64,000 nucleotides of DNA from JARRKC01 sp963723965 (GTDB lineage Bacteria; Acidobacteriota; UBA6911; RPQK01; JAPXNP01), in the NCBI GenBank assembly GCA_963723965.1, contig CAVRSV010000001.1, positions 496,001 through 560,000 on the forward strand. Reading direction: 5' to 3'. Of the stretch, positions 50,835 through 59,534 are shown one piece after another. The first letter of the stretch is position 1. The number at the start of each line of letters is the position of its first letter. The notes under the pieces are model-generated. The model had not been told where the DNA came from, searched no databases, and saw only the letters and a list, made by a program, of their open reading frames with translations. The translations under genes were made by a program, and so were the position numbers.

Positions 50835-52145
50835 GCCGACGCCGCAGGCGTCCTTGGAGCGCGGAAGCTCGCTTCCGCTTTCGATCCGCCCGGAACGCAC
50901 AAACCGGCGCGCACGAGCCGGCCTGCCGACCGGCCCCCGCCAAAGCCCGCAAGTACCCACAACCGAGGCCCCCCGGACGAAAAGCGGCAGCAAGCTACCG
51001 CAGTCCAAAGCGGCTTCGCCGCGGTGCCCCGACAGCTCAATCCCAAAGCGGCTTCGCCGCCCTGTTTAGCCGCCGACGCCGCAGGCGTCCTTGGAGCGCG
51101 GAAGCTCGCTTCCGCTTTCGATCCGCCCGGAACGCACAAACCGGCGCGCACGAGGCGGCCTGCCGACCGACCCCCGCCAAAGCCCGCAAGTACCCACAAC
51201 CGAGGCCCCCCGGACGAAAAGCGGCAGCAAGCTACCGCAGTCCAAAGCGGCTTCGCCGCGGTGCCCCGACAGCTCAATCCCAAAGCGGCTTCGCCGCCCT
51301 GTTTAGCCGCCGACGCCGCAGGCGTCCTTGGAGCTGCGGAAGCTCGCTTCCGCTTTCGATCCGCCCGGAATGCACAAACCGGCGCGCACGAGGCGGCCTG
51401 CCGACGGGCCCCCGCCAAAGCCCGCAAGTACCCACAACCGAGGCCCCCCGGACGAAAGCGGCAGCAAGCTACCGCAGTCCAAAGCGGCTTCGCCGCGGTG
51501 CCCCGACAGCTCAATCCCAAAGCGGCTTCGCCGCGCTGCTTCCTCCCCGACGCCGAAGGCGTCCTTGGAGTGCGGAAGCTCGCTTCCGCTTTCGATCCGC
51601 CCGGAACGCACAAACCGGCGCGCACGAGCCGGCCTGCCGAGGCATCCCCGCCAAAGCCCGGCAAGTACCCGACAACCGAGGCCTCTCCGGAGAAAGCGGC
51701 AGCAAGCTACCGCAGTCCAAAGCGGCTTCGCCGCGGTGCCCCGACAGCTCAATCCCAAAGCGGCTTCGCCGCCCTGTCTACCTTAGCCGCCGACGCCGCA
51801 GGCGTCCTTGGAGCGCGGAAGCTCGCTTCCGCTTTCGATCCGCCCGGAACGCACAAACCGGCGCGCACGAGCCGGCCTGCCGACGGACCCCCGCCAAAGC
51901 CCGCAAGTACCCACAACCGAGGCCCCCCGGACGGAAAGCGGCAGCAAGCTACCGCAGTCCAAAGCGGCTTCGCCGCGGTGCCCCGACAGCTCAATCCCAA
52001 AGCGGCTTCGCCGTCCTGTTTAGCCGCCGACGCCGCAGGCGTCCTTGGAGCGCGGAAGCTCGCTTCCGCTTTCGATCCGCCCGGAACGCACAAACCGGCG
52101 CGCACGAGCCGGCCTGCCGACGGGCCCTCGCCCAAGCCCTCCCGC
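50835..52145. repeat. Tandem array of about 5.5 copies of a 237-bp palindrome-rich unit with terminal inverted repeats
   Basis: Units begin at about 50835, 51072, 51309, 51546, 51789 and 52026 (the last is half length); periods are 237, 237, 237, 243 and 237. Each unit has the hairpin GACGCC-GCA-GGCGTC, then GCGGAAGC-TC-GCTTCCGC. Its right end has an imperfect palindrome (GCGGCAGC-AA-GCTACCGC) that repeats the second hairpin in inverted orientation, followed by GCGGC-TTC-GCCGC. Copies are about 95% identical. Because 237 is a multiple of three, stop-free frames run through the array on both strands; these are not genes. It fills the 1.5 kb between nfi and the DUF2911 gene. Confidence 0.93.
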
Positions 52146-52308
52146 TGATGCTCGATTTGCCGTTTTCTCCCCCGGGAACGCCAACCTGTCGAACGTCGAA
52201 CTTCGGAGCGCGATCCCCGGGGGCCCGACTTCGTGTACACTGTGTGGGGCCTTCTTGACGCCTCTGTCAATCAGCAATCTGTCAAAAACGAAAGGAAGAG
52301 ATGGAGCT

Positions 52309-52785
52309 ATGAAGAGGAATACCCTGATCAGTTTCATCCTGGTTACTCTGGCGATGGCCGGGGTCGCGCTGGCCCAGCGGGGCACGGCTCAGACGACGAC
52401 GAACGGTAAGAACATCTCCATTGACTACGGGCGCCCTTCTCTGCAGGGGCGCGACATGCTCGGCCGCCTGCCCGTCGGACAATCGTGGCGGATGGGGATG
52501 AATGCGGCCACGACGCTCAGCACCGAGGCGCCGCTTCGGTTCGCAGAGGTCACGGTCCCGGCCGGGACTCACACCTTGACGTTGAAACGCGTCGCCGAGC
52601 AGGCCTTCCACCTCGTCGTCACCCCGGAGAGCGGTGAGGCTCTGGAGGTTCCCGTCCGCATGGACAAGCTCGATTCCCCCGTCGAAACCCTGACCATCAA
52701 TCTGGACTCAACGGGTGGCAATCAAGGGCGTTTCAGTCTTGCCTGGGGCACCCTCGGGGTTGCCGCGGACTTCACCGTCGAGTAG
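52309..52785 (+). CDS. Exported DUF2911 domain protein
   Basis: 158 aa from the ATG at 52309, which has GGAAGAG/GGAG upstream and a signal peptide (MKRNTLISFILVTLAMAGVALAQ, here described by its ends MKRN and ALAQ). The mature part has the DUF2911 hallmarks ISIDYGRPSLQGRDMLG, WRMGMNAATTLSTEAPL and VPAGTHTL. The longer frame to 52045 runs into the repeat array and is rejected. The function of the family is unknown; members are common in Bacteroidetes and Acidobacteria. A TACACT box at 52236 may be the -10 of its promoter. Confidence 0.88.
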   Translation: MKRNTLISFILVTLAMAGVALAQRGTAQTTTNGKNISIDYGRPSLQGRDMLGRLPVGQSWRMGMNAATTLSTEAPLRFAEVTVPAGTHTLTLKRVAEQAFHLVVTPESGEALEVPVRMDKLDSPVETLTINLDSTGGNQGRFSLAWGTLGVAADFTVE

Positions 52786-52877
52786 CCCGCCATTTTCGAG
52801 ATTCTCCGGTTCCCGGGTCTGCAGGGGCTCGGAGCCGGAGGTCTCGAGACCACCCGGCAAGGCCTTCCGTCGGGCCG

Positions 52878-52883
52878 TATAAT
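52878..52883 (+). promoter_or_regulatory. Consensus -10 box (TATAAT) just before the DUF6178-like gene
   Basis: TATAAT ends 7 bases before the GTG start at 52891, so the predicted transcript starts at the start codon. No ribosome-binding site is present and the -35 is not recognisable. Confidence 0.5.
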
Positions 52884-52890
52884 CGTCATC

Positions 52891-54153
52891 GTGAGCGATC
52901 TCCAAAAACGGCATCGCGAAATCATCCAGCGACCGGAAGAGCTGGTGTATCGGAGCTGCTATGCGCCGATCGACCTTGCCCGGATGCTGGCAAACCCCGA
53001 TGAGCGTTCCTTGATCCGCCGCCTCCCGGCGGCCCAGGTTTTCTTTGCGATCAAGGCCCTGGACGATGAGACGATCGCCCGCCTCCTGCCGCAGATTACC
53101 GAAGAACAATGGACGACGGTGCTGGATCTCGATCTGTGGCGCAAGGACCGGGTGAATCTGCATGCTTTTCTGGGTTGGCAGCGTCACCTGCTCGATGCAG
53201 AGGACGCCGTGGCGCGCAAGCTCGTGCGGGCCACCGATCTGAGGCTCTGGCAGACCCTGTTCCGCAGGTTCCTCGAGATCTACGTTCGCGTGGAAGAAGA
53301 CGAGTTCGAGAGCGAGCCGGTAGATCGGGACAGCGTCGTGACTCCGGACGGCGGCTTCATCGTGGGGTTGCCCCGGAACCCGGAAGCTTCGAGAGTCTGC
53401 CGGAGTCTGTTGGCCCGGCTGTACGAACTCGACGCCGACTGGATTCGGAACACGCTCTTGCAGGCACGTCTGCGGACCCCGATTGAGCTCGAAGAAGACG
53501 CTTACCAGAATCGTCGACGCAGAATCGAAGACCTGGGCTTTCAGGATTATTTCGACGCCATCGAAGTCTACTCCCCCCTCGAGTTGACCGACTCTCTTCC
53601 GGAAAAGCGCTGGGAGAAACGCGGGGATTTCAGTGAGCTGCCCGAGGGTGCGCCGAAACTGGCCGCGGACGGCCCGATGTTGCTCTTCCAGGCGATGTCT
53701 TCCCTCGACTCCGCCGAGATTGAAAACCTGGTCGAGGAGCTCTTCTTCGTCTGCAACAAGCTCCTGTCGGCAGATCGGGTCTCGCCGGAGAGCCCCCGAA
53801 GGGTCAAGCACGGAATCCGCAAGGCCCTGTCGGGAATCAATCTCGGTCTGAGCTGCTGGTCCGAGGATCAGCTGGGGAAGGCTGCTGCGGGCCTGCGGCG
53901 CCACTTTCTGGTTTCGTTCTTCCAGCTCGGTTTTGGCCGGCTGGTCGAGTTGCGAACGCGCGCGCTCCGGATCGGGGAGGATGGCCGCAGCCCCGAGCCG
54001 GGAAGCTTCGCCGAGGCGTGTCTGGAGGGGCTGCAGCGACGCTTTCCGGTTCAGAGTCGGCGCCGCAAGGGCCGAATCCGCAGACGTCCCATCGATGATC
54101 GGGGCGAATGGCAGCGTGCCCGCGAGTTTCTCGAGAAGCTCCCTGAAGGATAG
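52891..54153 (+). CDS. DUF6178-like cytoplasmic protein of unknown function
   Basis: 420 aa, no signal peptide or membrane segment. The N-terminal half is helical and acidic with motifs I associate with DUF6178 (RRLPAAQVFFAIKALDDETIARLLPQITEEQW, shown as its first and last parts; VLDLDLWRKDRVNLHAFLGW). The middle includes YVRVEEDEFESEPVDRDSVV and EDLGFQDYFDAIEVYSPL; the C-terminus is basic (SRRRKGRIRRRP). Start GTG 52891 is chosen because no ATG is available and a -10 box lies just upstream. The gene converges on the NCS2 permease gene. No biochemical function is known to me. Confidence 0.75.
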   Translation: MSDLQKRHREIIQRPEELVYRSCYAPIDLARMLANPDERSLIRRLPAAQVFFAIKALDDETIARLLPQITEEQWTTVLDLDLWRKDRVNLHAFLGWQRHLLDAEDAVARKLVRATDLRLWQTLFRRFLEIYVRVEEDEFESEPVDRDSVVTPDGGFIVGLPRNPEASRVCRSLLARLYELDADWIRNTLLQARLRTPIELEEDAYQNRRRRIEDLGFQDYFDAIEVYSPLELTDSLPEKRWEKRGDFSELPEGAPKLAADGPMLLFQAMSSLDSAEIENLVEELFFVCNKLLSADRVSPESPRRVKHGIRKALSGINLGLSCWSEDQLGKAAAGLRRHFLVSFFQLGFGRLVELRTRALRIGEDGRSPEPGSFAEACLEGLQRRFPVQSRRRKGRIRRRPIDDRGEWQRAREFLEKLPEG

Positions 54154-54211
54154 AGCTGATTGGGGGAAGCTTGCCGATCTTGCGTGGATCGACCCGACGA
54201 TCGCATTACAC

Positions 54212-54236
54212 GGCACCGGACTGAGCCCCTGGTGCC
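54212..54236. terminator. Weak hairpin between convergent genes
   Basis: GGCACC (54212-54217) and GGTGCC (54231-54236) flank a 13-base loop, between the DUF6178-like gene and the end of the minus-strand permease gene. There is no T-run, so function as a terminator is uncertain. Confidence 0.25.
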
Positions 54237-54259
54237 CCTTGCGCACCCGGAGGCCGAGC

Positions 54260-55579
54260 TCAAACGAGAATGTAGCGCAGGACGAACAGCCCGGACGCGA
54301 TCGAAACCAGCAGCGGGACCTCGCGGAACTTCCCCTGAACGGTCTTCAGCAGGGTGTAGGAGATGAAACCGAAGGCGATGCCTTCGGTGATACTGAAGGT
54401 CAAGGGCATCAGGATGATGGTCAGAAAGGCCGGAAAGGCCTCGCTGTAATCCTGCCATTCGATGCGGCGGATACTCCCGATCAGAAAGCACCCGACCACG
54501 ACCAGAGCCGGAGCGATGACCGGGTAGAGGCGCAGCCCCGCGGAATCGATGCCTCCTCCGACCATCTCCAGCAGCGGTGAAAAGAACAGGGCTGCCAGGA
54601 ACAGCCCGCCCGTAACCAGATTGGCCAGTCCGGAGCGGGCTCCACTTCCGATTCCGGCCGCGCTCTCCACGTAACTGGTCACGGTCGACGTGCCCAGCAG
54701 GCTCCCCGTGATCGTCCCCAGCGCATCGGAGAGAAGCGCCTGCCGAGCGCGCGGGAGGGAGCCATCCGGGCGCAGGAACCCGCCTTCCTGGCTCACGGCG
54801 GTCAGGGTGCCGACCGTGTCGAAGAGGTCGAGCAGGAAGAAGACGAAGACGACCGGCAGCATCCCCGTCGTCAGCGCCCCGACAACGTCCAGCTGGAAGA
54901 GCGTCGGCGACAGGGAAGGGACCGGTCCGACGACGCCGCTGTATTCGACCATGCCCGTCGCCAGGGCGACCCCGAGGTTGAACAGGATGCCCACCAGGAT
55001 GGCAGCCCGGAAACCGAGCGTTAGAAGGGAGATCGTCAACGCGATGCCGAGCAGGGCGAGTAGTGTTGGAGGGCTGCGCAGATTCCCCAGCCCGATCAGA
55101 GTCGCCGGATTGTCCACCACGACACCGCTCCACTCGAGCCCGACGACCGAGATCATGAGGCCGATTCCAACCGCGATGGCGTACTTCAATGTGTCCGGCA
55201 GTGAGTTGATGATGGCCTCCCGCAGGCCGAACAGCGACAGGAACAGGAACAGACTCCCGGAGATGAAGGTGGCGCCGAGCGCCTGCTGCCAGCTGAAGCC
55301 CATCCCCAGGACGACCGTATAGGTGAAGAAGACGTTGGGCCCCATACCCGGGGCCAGGGCGATCGGGTAATTCGCCAGGACGGCCATGAAGAAACAGGCC
55401 AGCGCGCTCGAGACGCAGGTTGCCACCATAACCGACCCGACATCCATCCCAGCGGCGCCGAGCATGAGCGGCTGGACGAAGACGATGTAGGCCATCGTCA
55501 TGAACGTAGTCAGGCCCCCGACCAGTTCGTCTCTCCAACTGGTCCCGTTCTGCCGCACTCTGAAGATGCTCGCAAACAT
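54260..55579 (-). CDS. NCS2 family purine permease (AzgA-like)
   Basis: 439 aa with about 13-14 hydrophobic segments. The AzgA-type nucleobase permease motifs are visible: GGLTTFMTMAYIVFVQP at TM1, YPIALAPGMGPNVFFTYTVV, VFVFFLLDLFDTVGTLTAV and LGTSTVTSYVESAAGIGSGA. It is a proton symporter for adenine, guanine or hypoxanthine in the inner membrane. ATG 55579 has AGGA upstream; a TAAGAT box at 55601-55606 on the minus strand may be its -10. It is divergent from the Fur-ferritin gene across 109 bases. Confidence 0.92.
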   Translation of the reverse strand: MFASIFRVRQNGTSWRDELVGGLTTFMTMAYIVFVQPLMLGAAGMDVGSVMVATCVSSALACFFMAVLANYPIALAPGMGPNVFFTYTVVLGMGFSWQQALGATFISGSLFLFLSLFGLREAIINSLPDTLKYAIAVGIGLMISVVGLEWSGVVVDNPATLIGLGNLRSPPTLLALLGIALTISLLTLGFRAAILVGILFNLGVALATGMVEYSGVVGPVPSLSPTLFQLDVVGALTTGMLPVVFVFFLLDLFDTVGTLTAVSQEGGFLRPDGSLPRARQALLSDALGTITGSLLGTSTVTSYVESAAGIGSGARSGLANLVTGGLFLAALFFSPLLEMVGGGIDSAGLRLYPVIAPALVVVGCFLIGSIRRIEWQDYSEAFPAFLTIILMPLTFSITEGIAFGFISYTLLKTVQGKFREVPLLVSIASGLFVLRYILV

Positions 55580-55668
55580 GCGCCCGTCCTGGAGCCAATG
55601 ATCTTAGCATCGGCGACGGTGAGTTCCGAGTTGAATTCCGGGGGTTCCGGCAGCCCCGCGATCAACGG

Positions 55669-55674
55669 TAGAAT
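55669..55674 (+). promoter_or_regulatory. -10 box candidate (TAGAAT) of the Fur-ferritin fusion gene
   Basis: TAGAAT ends 14 bases before the ATG, implying a leader of about 8 bases without a ribosome-binding site. A TTCCGG at 18-base spacing is a weak -35. Upstream, TTCCG is repeated three times (55624-55650) and could be an operator; no canonical Fur or PerR box was found. Confidence 0.35.
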
Positions 55675-55688
55675 GGCCTTAGCGACTG

Positions 55689-56648
55689 ATGGATAGCAGC
55701 AACGCCGAGCAAATGAAGATCTTCGCGGACTACATTCGGAGCCGCGGTCTGCGCATGACACGTCAGCGCGAGTTGATCGTTCGCACCTTTCTCGGAAACG
55801 AAGGGCATCTCAGCACCGACGAGCTGCACGAGCTCGTCCGCCGAAAGGACCGGAAAGTCGGATATGCCACGGTGTTCCGGACCTTGAAGGCCCTGACCGA
55901 TTGCGGATTGGCGCGCAAGACGGATTTGGACGACGGCCGGGTCCGGTTCGAACATTTCTATCGCCACCCCCAGCATCATCACATCGTCTGCGTGGAGTGC
56001 AACCGGACGATTGAATTCTACAGTCCGGAGCTGGAGCAGCTGGAAAAACAGATTGTGGCGGAGTACGACTTCCAGCCGGTGCGGAATCGTTACCAGATCT
56101 TCGGAATCTGTCGCGACTGTCGTCGGAGCGGGGAGCCGCCCGAAGAGACGGTACATGCCGATACGATCTTCGCACGGGATGCCCTGAAGATCGCCATCGA
56201 GACTGAGAAGCGGGGGGTGCGCTTCTATTTGACAGCCTCGGAGATCGTGGCCCATGAATCGACCCGGCACACCTTCCTGGAGATGCTGCGCGACGAGGAA
56301 AAGCATCTGAGCAGCCTCGAGCACGAATGGAACCGCCTGCTGGCCGAGCATCCCACGGTCCTGGAGGCGCCGGTCTTCCTCCATTTCGATTTCGAGGCCC
56401 TGCAGAAGATCTTTCCTTCCAAGGAAGAAATCAACCGACGTCTCCGGGAGGACATGGACGAACAGGAGGCCCTGCGTCTGGCGATGGCCATGGAAAAGGA
56501 CGCGGCCGACTTCTTTACCCGCTATGCCGACAAGTTCAACGACACCCAGGGACGCGACATCTTCCTGAAATTTGCCGGTGAGGAGACCGACCACTACAAC
56601 ATCATCCGGAGCGCTCTGGCTTCGGTTCTCTCTCGCGACGTGAAGTGA
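55689..56648 (+). CDS. Fur-family regulator fused to a ferritin-like (rubrerythrin-type) di-iron domain
   Basis: 319 aa. Residues 1-145 are a complete Fur/PerR protein: winged helix (RMTRQRELIVRTFL, then GYATVFRTLKAL), the His-rich metal segment HPQHHHIVCVEC, and a structural zinc site C101xxC104 plus C141xxC144. Residues 157-315 form a four-helix ferritin-like domain with all di-iron ligands in place: Glu at 171/173 (ETEKRGVRFY), E203xxH206, E269 (AMEKDAADFF) and E299xxH302. Ordinary Fur proteins end near residue 145. The join lies in one uninterrupted frame with no frameshift. A metal- or peroxide-sensing regulator carrying its own iron-oxidising module is the simplest reading; this combined function is inference. 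It converges on the M24 peptidase gene with 6 bases between. Confidence 0.92.
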   Translation: MDSSNAEQMKIFADYIRSRGLRMTRQRELIVRTFLGNEGHLSTDELHELVRRKDRKVGYATVFRTLKALTDCGLARKTDLDDGRVRFEHFYRHPQHHHIVCVECNRTIEFYSPELEQLEKQIVAEYDFQPVRNRYQIFGICRDCRRSGEPPEETVHADTIFARDALKIAIETEKRGVRFYLTASEIVAHESTRHTFLEMLRDEEKHLSSLEHEWNRLLAEHPTVLEAPVFLHFDFEALQKIFPSKEEINRRLREDMDEQEALRLAMAMEKDAADFFTRYADKFNDTQGRDIFLKFAGEETDHYNIIRSALASVLSRDVK

Positions 56649-56654
56649 GCCGGT

Positions 56655-57740
56655 CTAGTCGAGGTCGAGCGGAAAAGAGGTCAACTTTTCCAGGCCCGTT
56701 GCGGTCACCCGGTACACCTCTTCCAGGCGGACTCCTCCCCGGAGGTCGGGTTGGTACACCCCCGGCTCGATAGTGATGACATCACCTTCCTCCAGATTGT
56801 GATTCCAGTGAGGATTGAGGTTCGGTCGTTCATGCGGTACCAGTCCGATCCCATGTCCCAGGTGATGTTGAAAGGCGCCCGGCCAGCGCTCTTTCAGCTG
56901 CCGTCGAACCTCCCGGTCCAGGCGCCGACAGGAGTAACCGGCGACCGCGTTTTCCTCGACGAAGCTCAGCGCCTCGGCCACATCGCTCCAGGCCGATCGT
57001 TGCCGATCTGTCACCTCGCCCACCGGGAAGGTCCGGCAGCCGTCGCTGTAATATCCGCCGTATCGGGCGCCGAGATCGAGAATGAAGAGCTCTCCTGCGG
57101 CGATCTTCCGATCTCGCGGAGGTCCCCCCTCTGTCCCGCTCTGAAAATCATTGCCCAGTGCGTCCAACCGTTCCCCGGCGGCCAGGACCGCGGCGCGATA
57201 GAGTTCTGCATAAACCTCCAGTTCCGAAATGCCGGGAGCAATGATCTGCCGCGCGCGTTCGAAGCAGACTTCGTTGATACGAATGGCTTCTCGGATCAAC
57301 CGGAGTTCATCGGGGCCTTTGCGTCGGCGCATTTCAAACAGGATCGAGCTCAAGTCGACGGCTCCCTCGGCTCCCTCCGCCAGGTAGGGCGGGCGGCACG
57401 AACGGTCGAGGCCCAGCAGCCCCTTCTGCTGACCGAGCAGCCGTGCCAGTGCTTCGGCGATCCTTCTCGAGTGGTCCAGATGCACCGTGGAATACACTCG
57501 GGCAGGCACGGCTACCACTTCATCGGCAGCCGCGTCCGGCGCGGCGACGCCGCAGGCCAGAGTGCACTTGCCTCGACTGTCCAGGAGCACGGCGCTGTAC
57601 TGGAAGGCCGGGGTCTCAAAGCCGCTGAGGTACAGCACATGGCAGGGGTCTGCCAGGACCGCCTCCGAGACTCCGTAGACCTGCATCTGTTCCAGGAGCG
57701 ACTGTTGGCGAGCCCGGCAGCCTTCCGCGGTCAGTTTCAT
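56655..57740 (-). CDS. M24 family metallopeptidase (Xaa-Pro aminopeptidase-like)
   Basis: 361 aa from ATG 57740; the longer frame to 57923 is Pro/Arg-rich and looks non-coding. The pita-bread domain has the five metal ligands of M24: Asp in ILDLGARYGGYYSDG (two Asp), His in HHLGHGIGLVPHERP, Glu in ITIEPGVYQP and Glu in VRLEEVYRV. The N-terminal creatinase-like domain (residues about 1-130) is present. It is expected to remove N-terminal residues before proline in the cytoplasm; no signal peptide. It is divergent from the TPR gene at 57995 over a 254-bp spacer in which no clear promoter was found. Confidence 0.92.
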   Translation of the reverse strand: MKLTAEGCRARQQSLLEQMQVYGVSEAVLADPCHVLYLSGFETPAFQYSAVLLDSRGKCTLACGVAAPDAAADEVVAVPARVYSTVHLDHSRRIAEALARLLGQQKGLLGLDRSCRPPYLAEGAEGAVDLSSILFEMRRRKGPDELRLIREAIRINEVCFERARQIIAPGISELEVYAELYRAAVLAAGERLDALGNDFQSGTEGGPPRDRKIAAGELFILDLGARYGGYYSDGCRTFPVGEVTDRQRSAWSDVAEALSFVEENAVAGYSCRRLDREVRRQLKERWPGAFQHHLGHGIGLVPHERPNLNPHWNHNLEEGDVITIEPGVYQPDLRGGVRLEEVYRVTATGLEKLTSFPLDLD

Positions 57741-57994
57741 CGATCCCACTTTAACGGCTTGTCTGCCAGAACGGAACACTCCCGCGCGAAAGTCGGCCGG
57801 ACCCCGGGGTCCCGAAACACGGGACTGTCGAACGTGGGGCAGAAGTCTCGGGCTCGGCGGCGGTTGGAGCGGAATCGGCCGCAGGTTGTTGCGACAATTC
57901 TTGGAATCACGGTACCCTTGCAAGGGAGAGTACCTGGAGTTTGGGGAGTTAGGAATTCAACCGCTGCTTCGGCAGCAGAGTGTGAGAATGTTCG

Positions 57995-59413
57995 ATGATT
58001 ATCGCAGATGCACTGAGAAAGAGCAGTCTTTATCTGGCGACCTTCCTCTGTTCCAGTCTGATCGCCCAGGCCGCTGTCCTGGAAGTCACTTGCGTGGATC
58101 AGAACGGGAAACCCATTTCCGGCGTCAAGGTCCAGTCGATCGCGCTGGGGCAACAGAAGGGCGACCAGGAGAAGTCCAACAAGCAGGGAGTTGCCGTCTT
58201 CAAGAAGCTGTCCGACGGCTACTACCGGGTGTTCGCCCACCAGAAGGGCTATGATCCCGTCTATCTCGAGTTCATCCAGCTCCAGGGGGACGGGCAGAAA
58301 TCAGTCTCGCTGACCTTTGAGCCCGGTGACGCCAAGGAGCTGATCTACTTCGAAGACAAGGACAAGCTGGCCGCGGCCGCGCAGGCTTTGCGTGACGGTG
58401 CGACCGCCATGCAAAGCGGGCAATTCGACGAAGCCGAGACGCAGCTGAAGAAGGCGATCGACGACAACCCCGCCGAGCCTGCATCCTACTTCAGCCTGGG
58501 GATGCTGTACGTACAGCAGAAAAAATGGGATGAGGCGGAGACGCAGTTGAAGAAGGCCGTGGAGTTGTTCCGGATGTACGCCGCGGCGGCGGGTCCTTCC
58601 AACCCAACCGTCCAGCAACAACTCGAACAGGCGGAGAACGAGGTGAAGTTCCTGCCCATGCGGCGCTTGGCCAGTCAAATCGAGACGGCCACCAAACAGA
58701 AGGACTACAAGAAAGCGCTCGGCTATCTCGACGAGCTCCAGAAGCTTCGTCCGAACGATCCGAGGATCTACTATACGATGGCCTACATGCTCGCCCAGAC
58801 ACAACAGCTGGACGCCGCCATCGAGAAGATCGACAAGGCGATTGAGCTCAAGCCGGACGAGAAGGACTTCACGGACCTCAAGACTCAGCTTGTTGGCATC
58901 CAAAAGCAGCGCGAAGCCCAAAAGGAGGCCAATGCGCTCAAGGCCAAGGTCCTGGAGGTGCAGCAGCTCAATAAGGACGGAAAGTACCAGGAGGCGATCG
59001 ACAAGGCCAAGGCAGCCATGTCGCAGGTGCCCGAAGATCTTCAGGCGGCCCTGTGGGCGGAGATCACCAACGCTCACATTCGACTCGAGCAGTACCCCGA
59101 GGCCGTGGCCGCCTATCAGCATGACCTGGAACTGAACAAGCAGCCGGTGGCCCCGGGGCTTTACAAGCTGGGTGAGCAGTTCGTCAAGAAGGGTCAGCAG
59201 GATGCGGCGAGCGCGGCTTTCGAGAAGGTCCTGGAGCTCGATCCGAATTACGCCGAGGCCTACTACCAGCTCGGGATGTACTATTTCTATGAGAAGCAGG
59301 ACAAGGTGAAGGCGAAGGCGATGCTCGAGAAGTACCTGACCATGGGCAAGAACGAGGACAACATCAACAACGCCAAAAACGTCCTGGTAGTGATGGAGAA
59401 GGAGAAGGGCTAG
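57995..59413 (+). CDS. Exported TPR protein with N-terminal carboxypeptidase-regulatory-like domain
   Basis: 472 aa with a signal peptide (about residues 8-26, LYLATFLCSSLIAQA). Residues 27-110 have the CarboxypepD_reg-like beta-sandwich pattern (VTCVDQNGKPISGVKVQS, GVAVFKKLSDGYYRVFAHQKGY). From about residue 120 there are six or more TPRs (ASYFSLGMLYVQQKKWDEAE, RIYYTMAYMLAQTQQLDAA, EAYYQLGMYYFYEKQDKVK). Lys- and Gln-rich helices link them. It may act as a periplasmic scaffold. No ribosome-binding site is visible; GAGAAT ending 5 bases before the ATG could be a -10 box of a leaderless message. Confidence 0.87.
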   Translation: MIIADALRKSSLYLATFLCSSLIAQAAVLEVTCVDQNGKPISGVKVQSIALGQQKGDQEKSNKQGVAVFKKLSDGYYRVFAHQKGYDPVYLEFIQLQGDGQKSVSLTFEPGDAKELIYFEDKDKLAAAAQALRDGATAMQSGQFDEAETQLKKAIDDNPAEPASYFSLGMLYVQQKKWDEAETQLKKAVELFRMYAAAAGPSNPTVQQQLEQAENEVKFLPMRRLASQIETATKQKDYKKALGYLDELQKLRPNDPRIYYTMAYMLAQTQQLDAAIEKIDKAIELKPDEKDFTDLKTQLVGIQKQREAQKEANALKAKVLEVQQLNKDGKYQEAIDKAKAAMSQVPEDLQAALWAEITNAHIRLEQYPEAVAAYQHDLELNKQPVAPGLYKLGEQFVKKGQQDAASAAFEKVLELDPNYAEAYYQLGMYYFYEKQDKVKAKAMLEKYLTMGKNEDNINNAKNVLVVMEKEKG

Positions 59414-59534
59414 ATCCGCCCCTCCCCTGGAATCAGCGCGGCCCGGGCCGGTATGGAAGCTCGGGCCGCTGTGCGTTCGGGTGTGAACGGACCAAACCTG
59501 TCGCTTCTACGACACGATCCAAAGGGGGGTAGCA

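Noticed and set aside
50835..52145. CRISPR array.
   Set aside because: The unit is 237 bp with near-identical sequence throughout; there are no 25-40 bp repeats alternating with unique spacers and no cas genes.
50612..52148. Long open frames through the tandem array (485 codons plus strand, 350 codons minus strand).
   Set aside because: They arise because the 237-bp period is a multiple of three and the repeat is stop-poor; composition is low-complexity and the sequence evolves to keep hairpins, not codons.
55620..55688. Canonical Fur or PerR box upstream of the Fur-ferritin fusion gene.
   Set aside because: No TGATAATnATTATCA- or TTATAATnATTATAA-like palindrome is present; only a TTCCG triplet repeat was seen.
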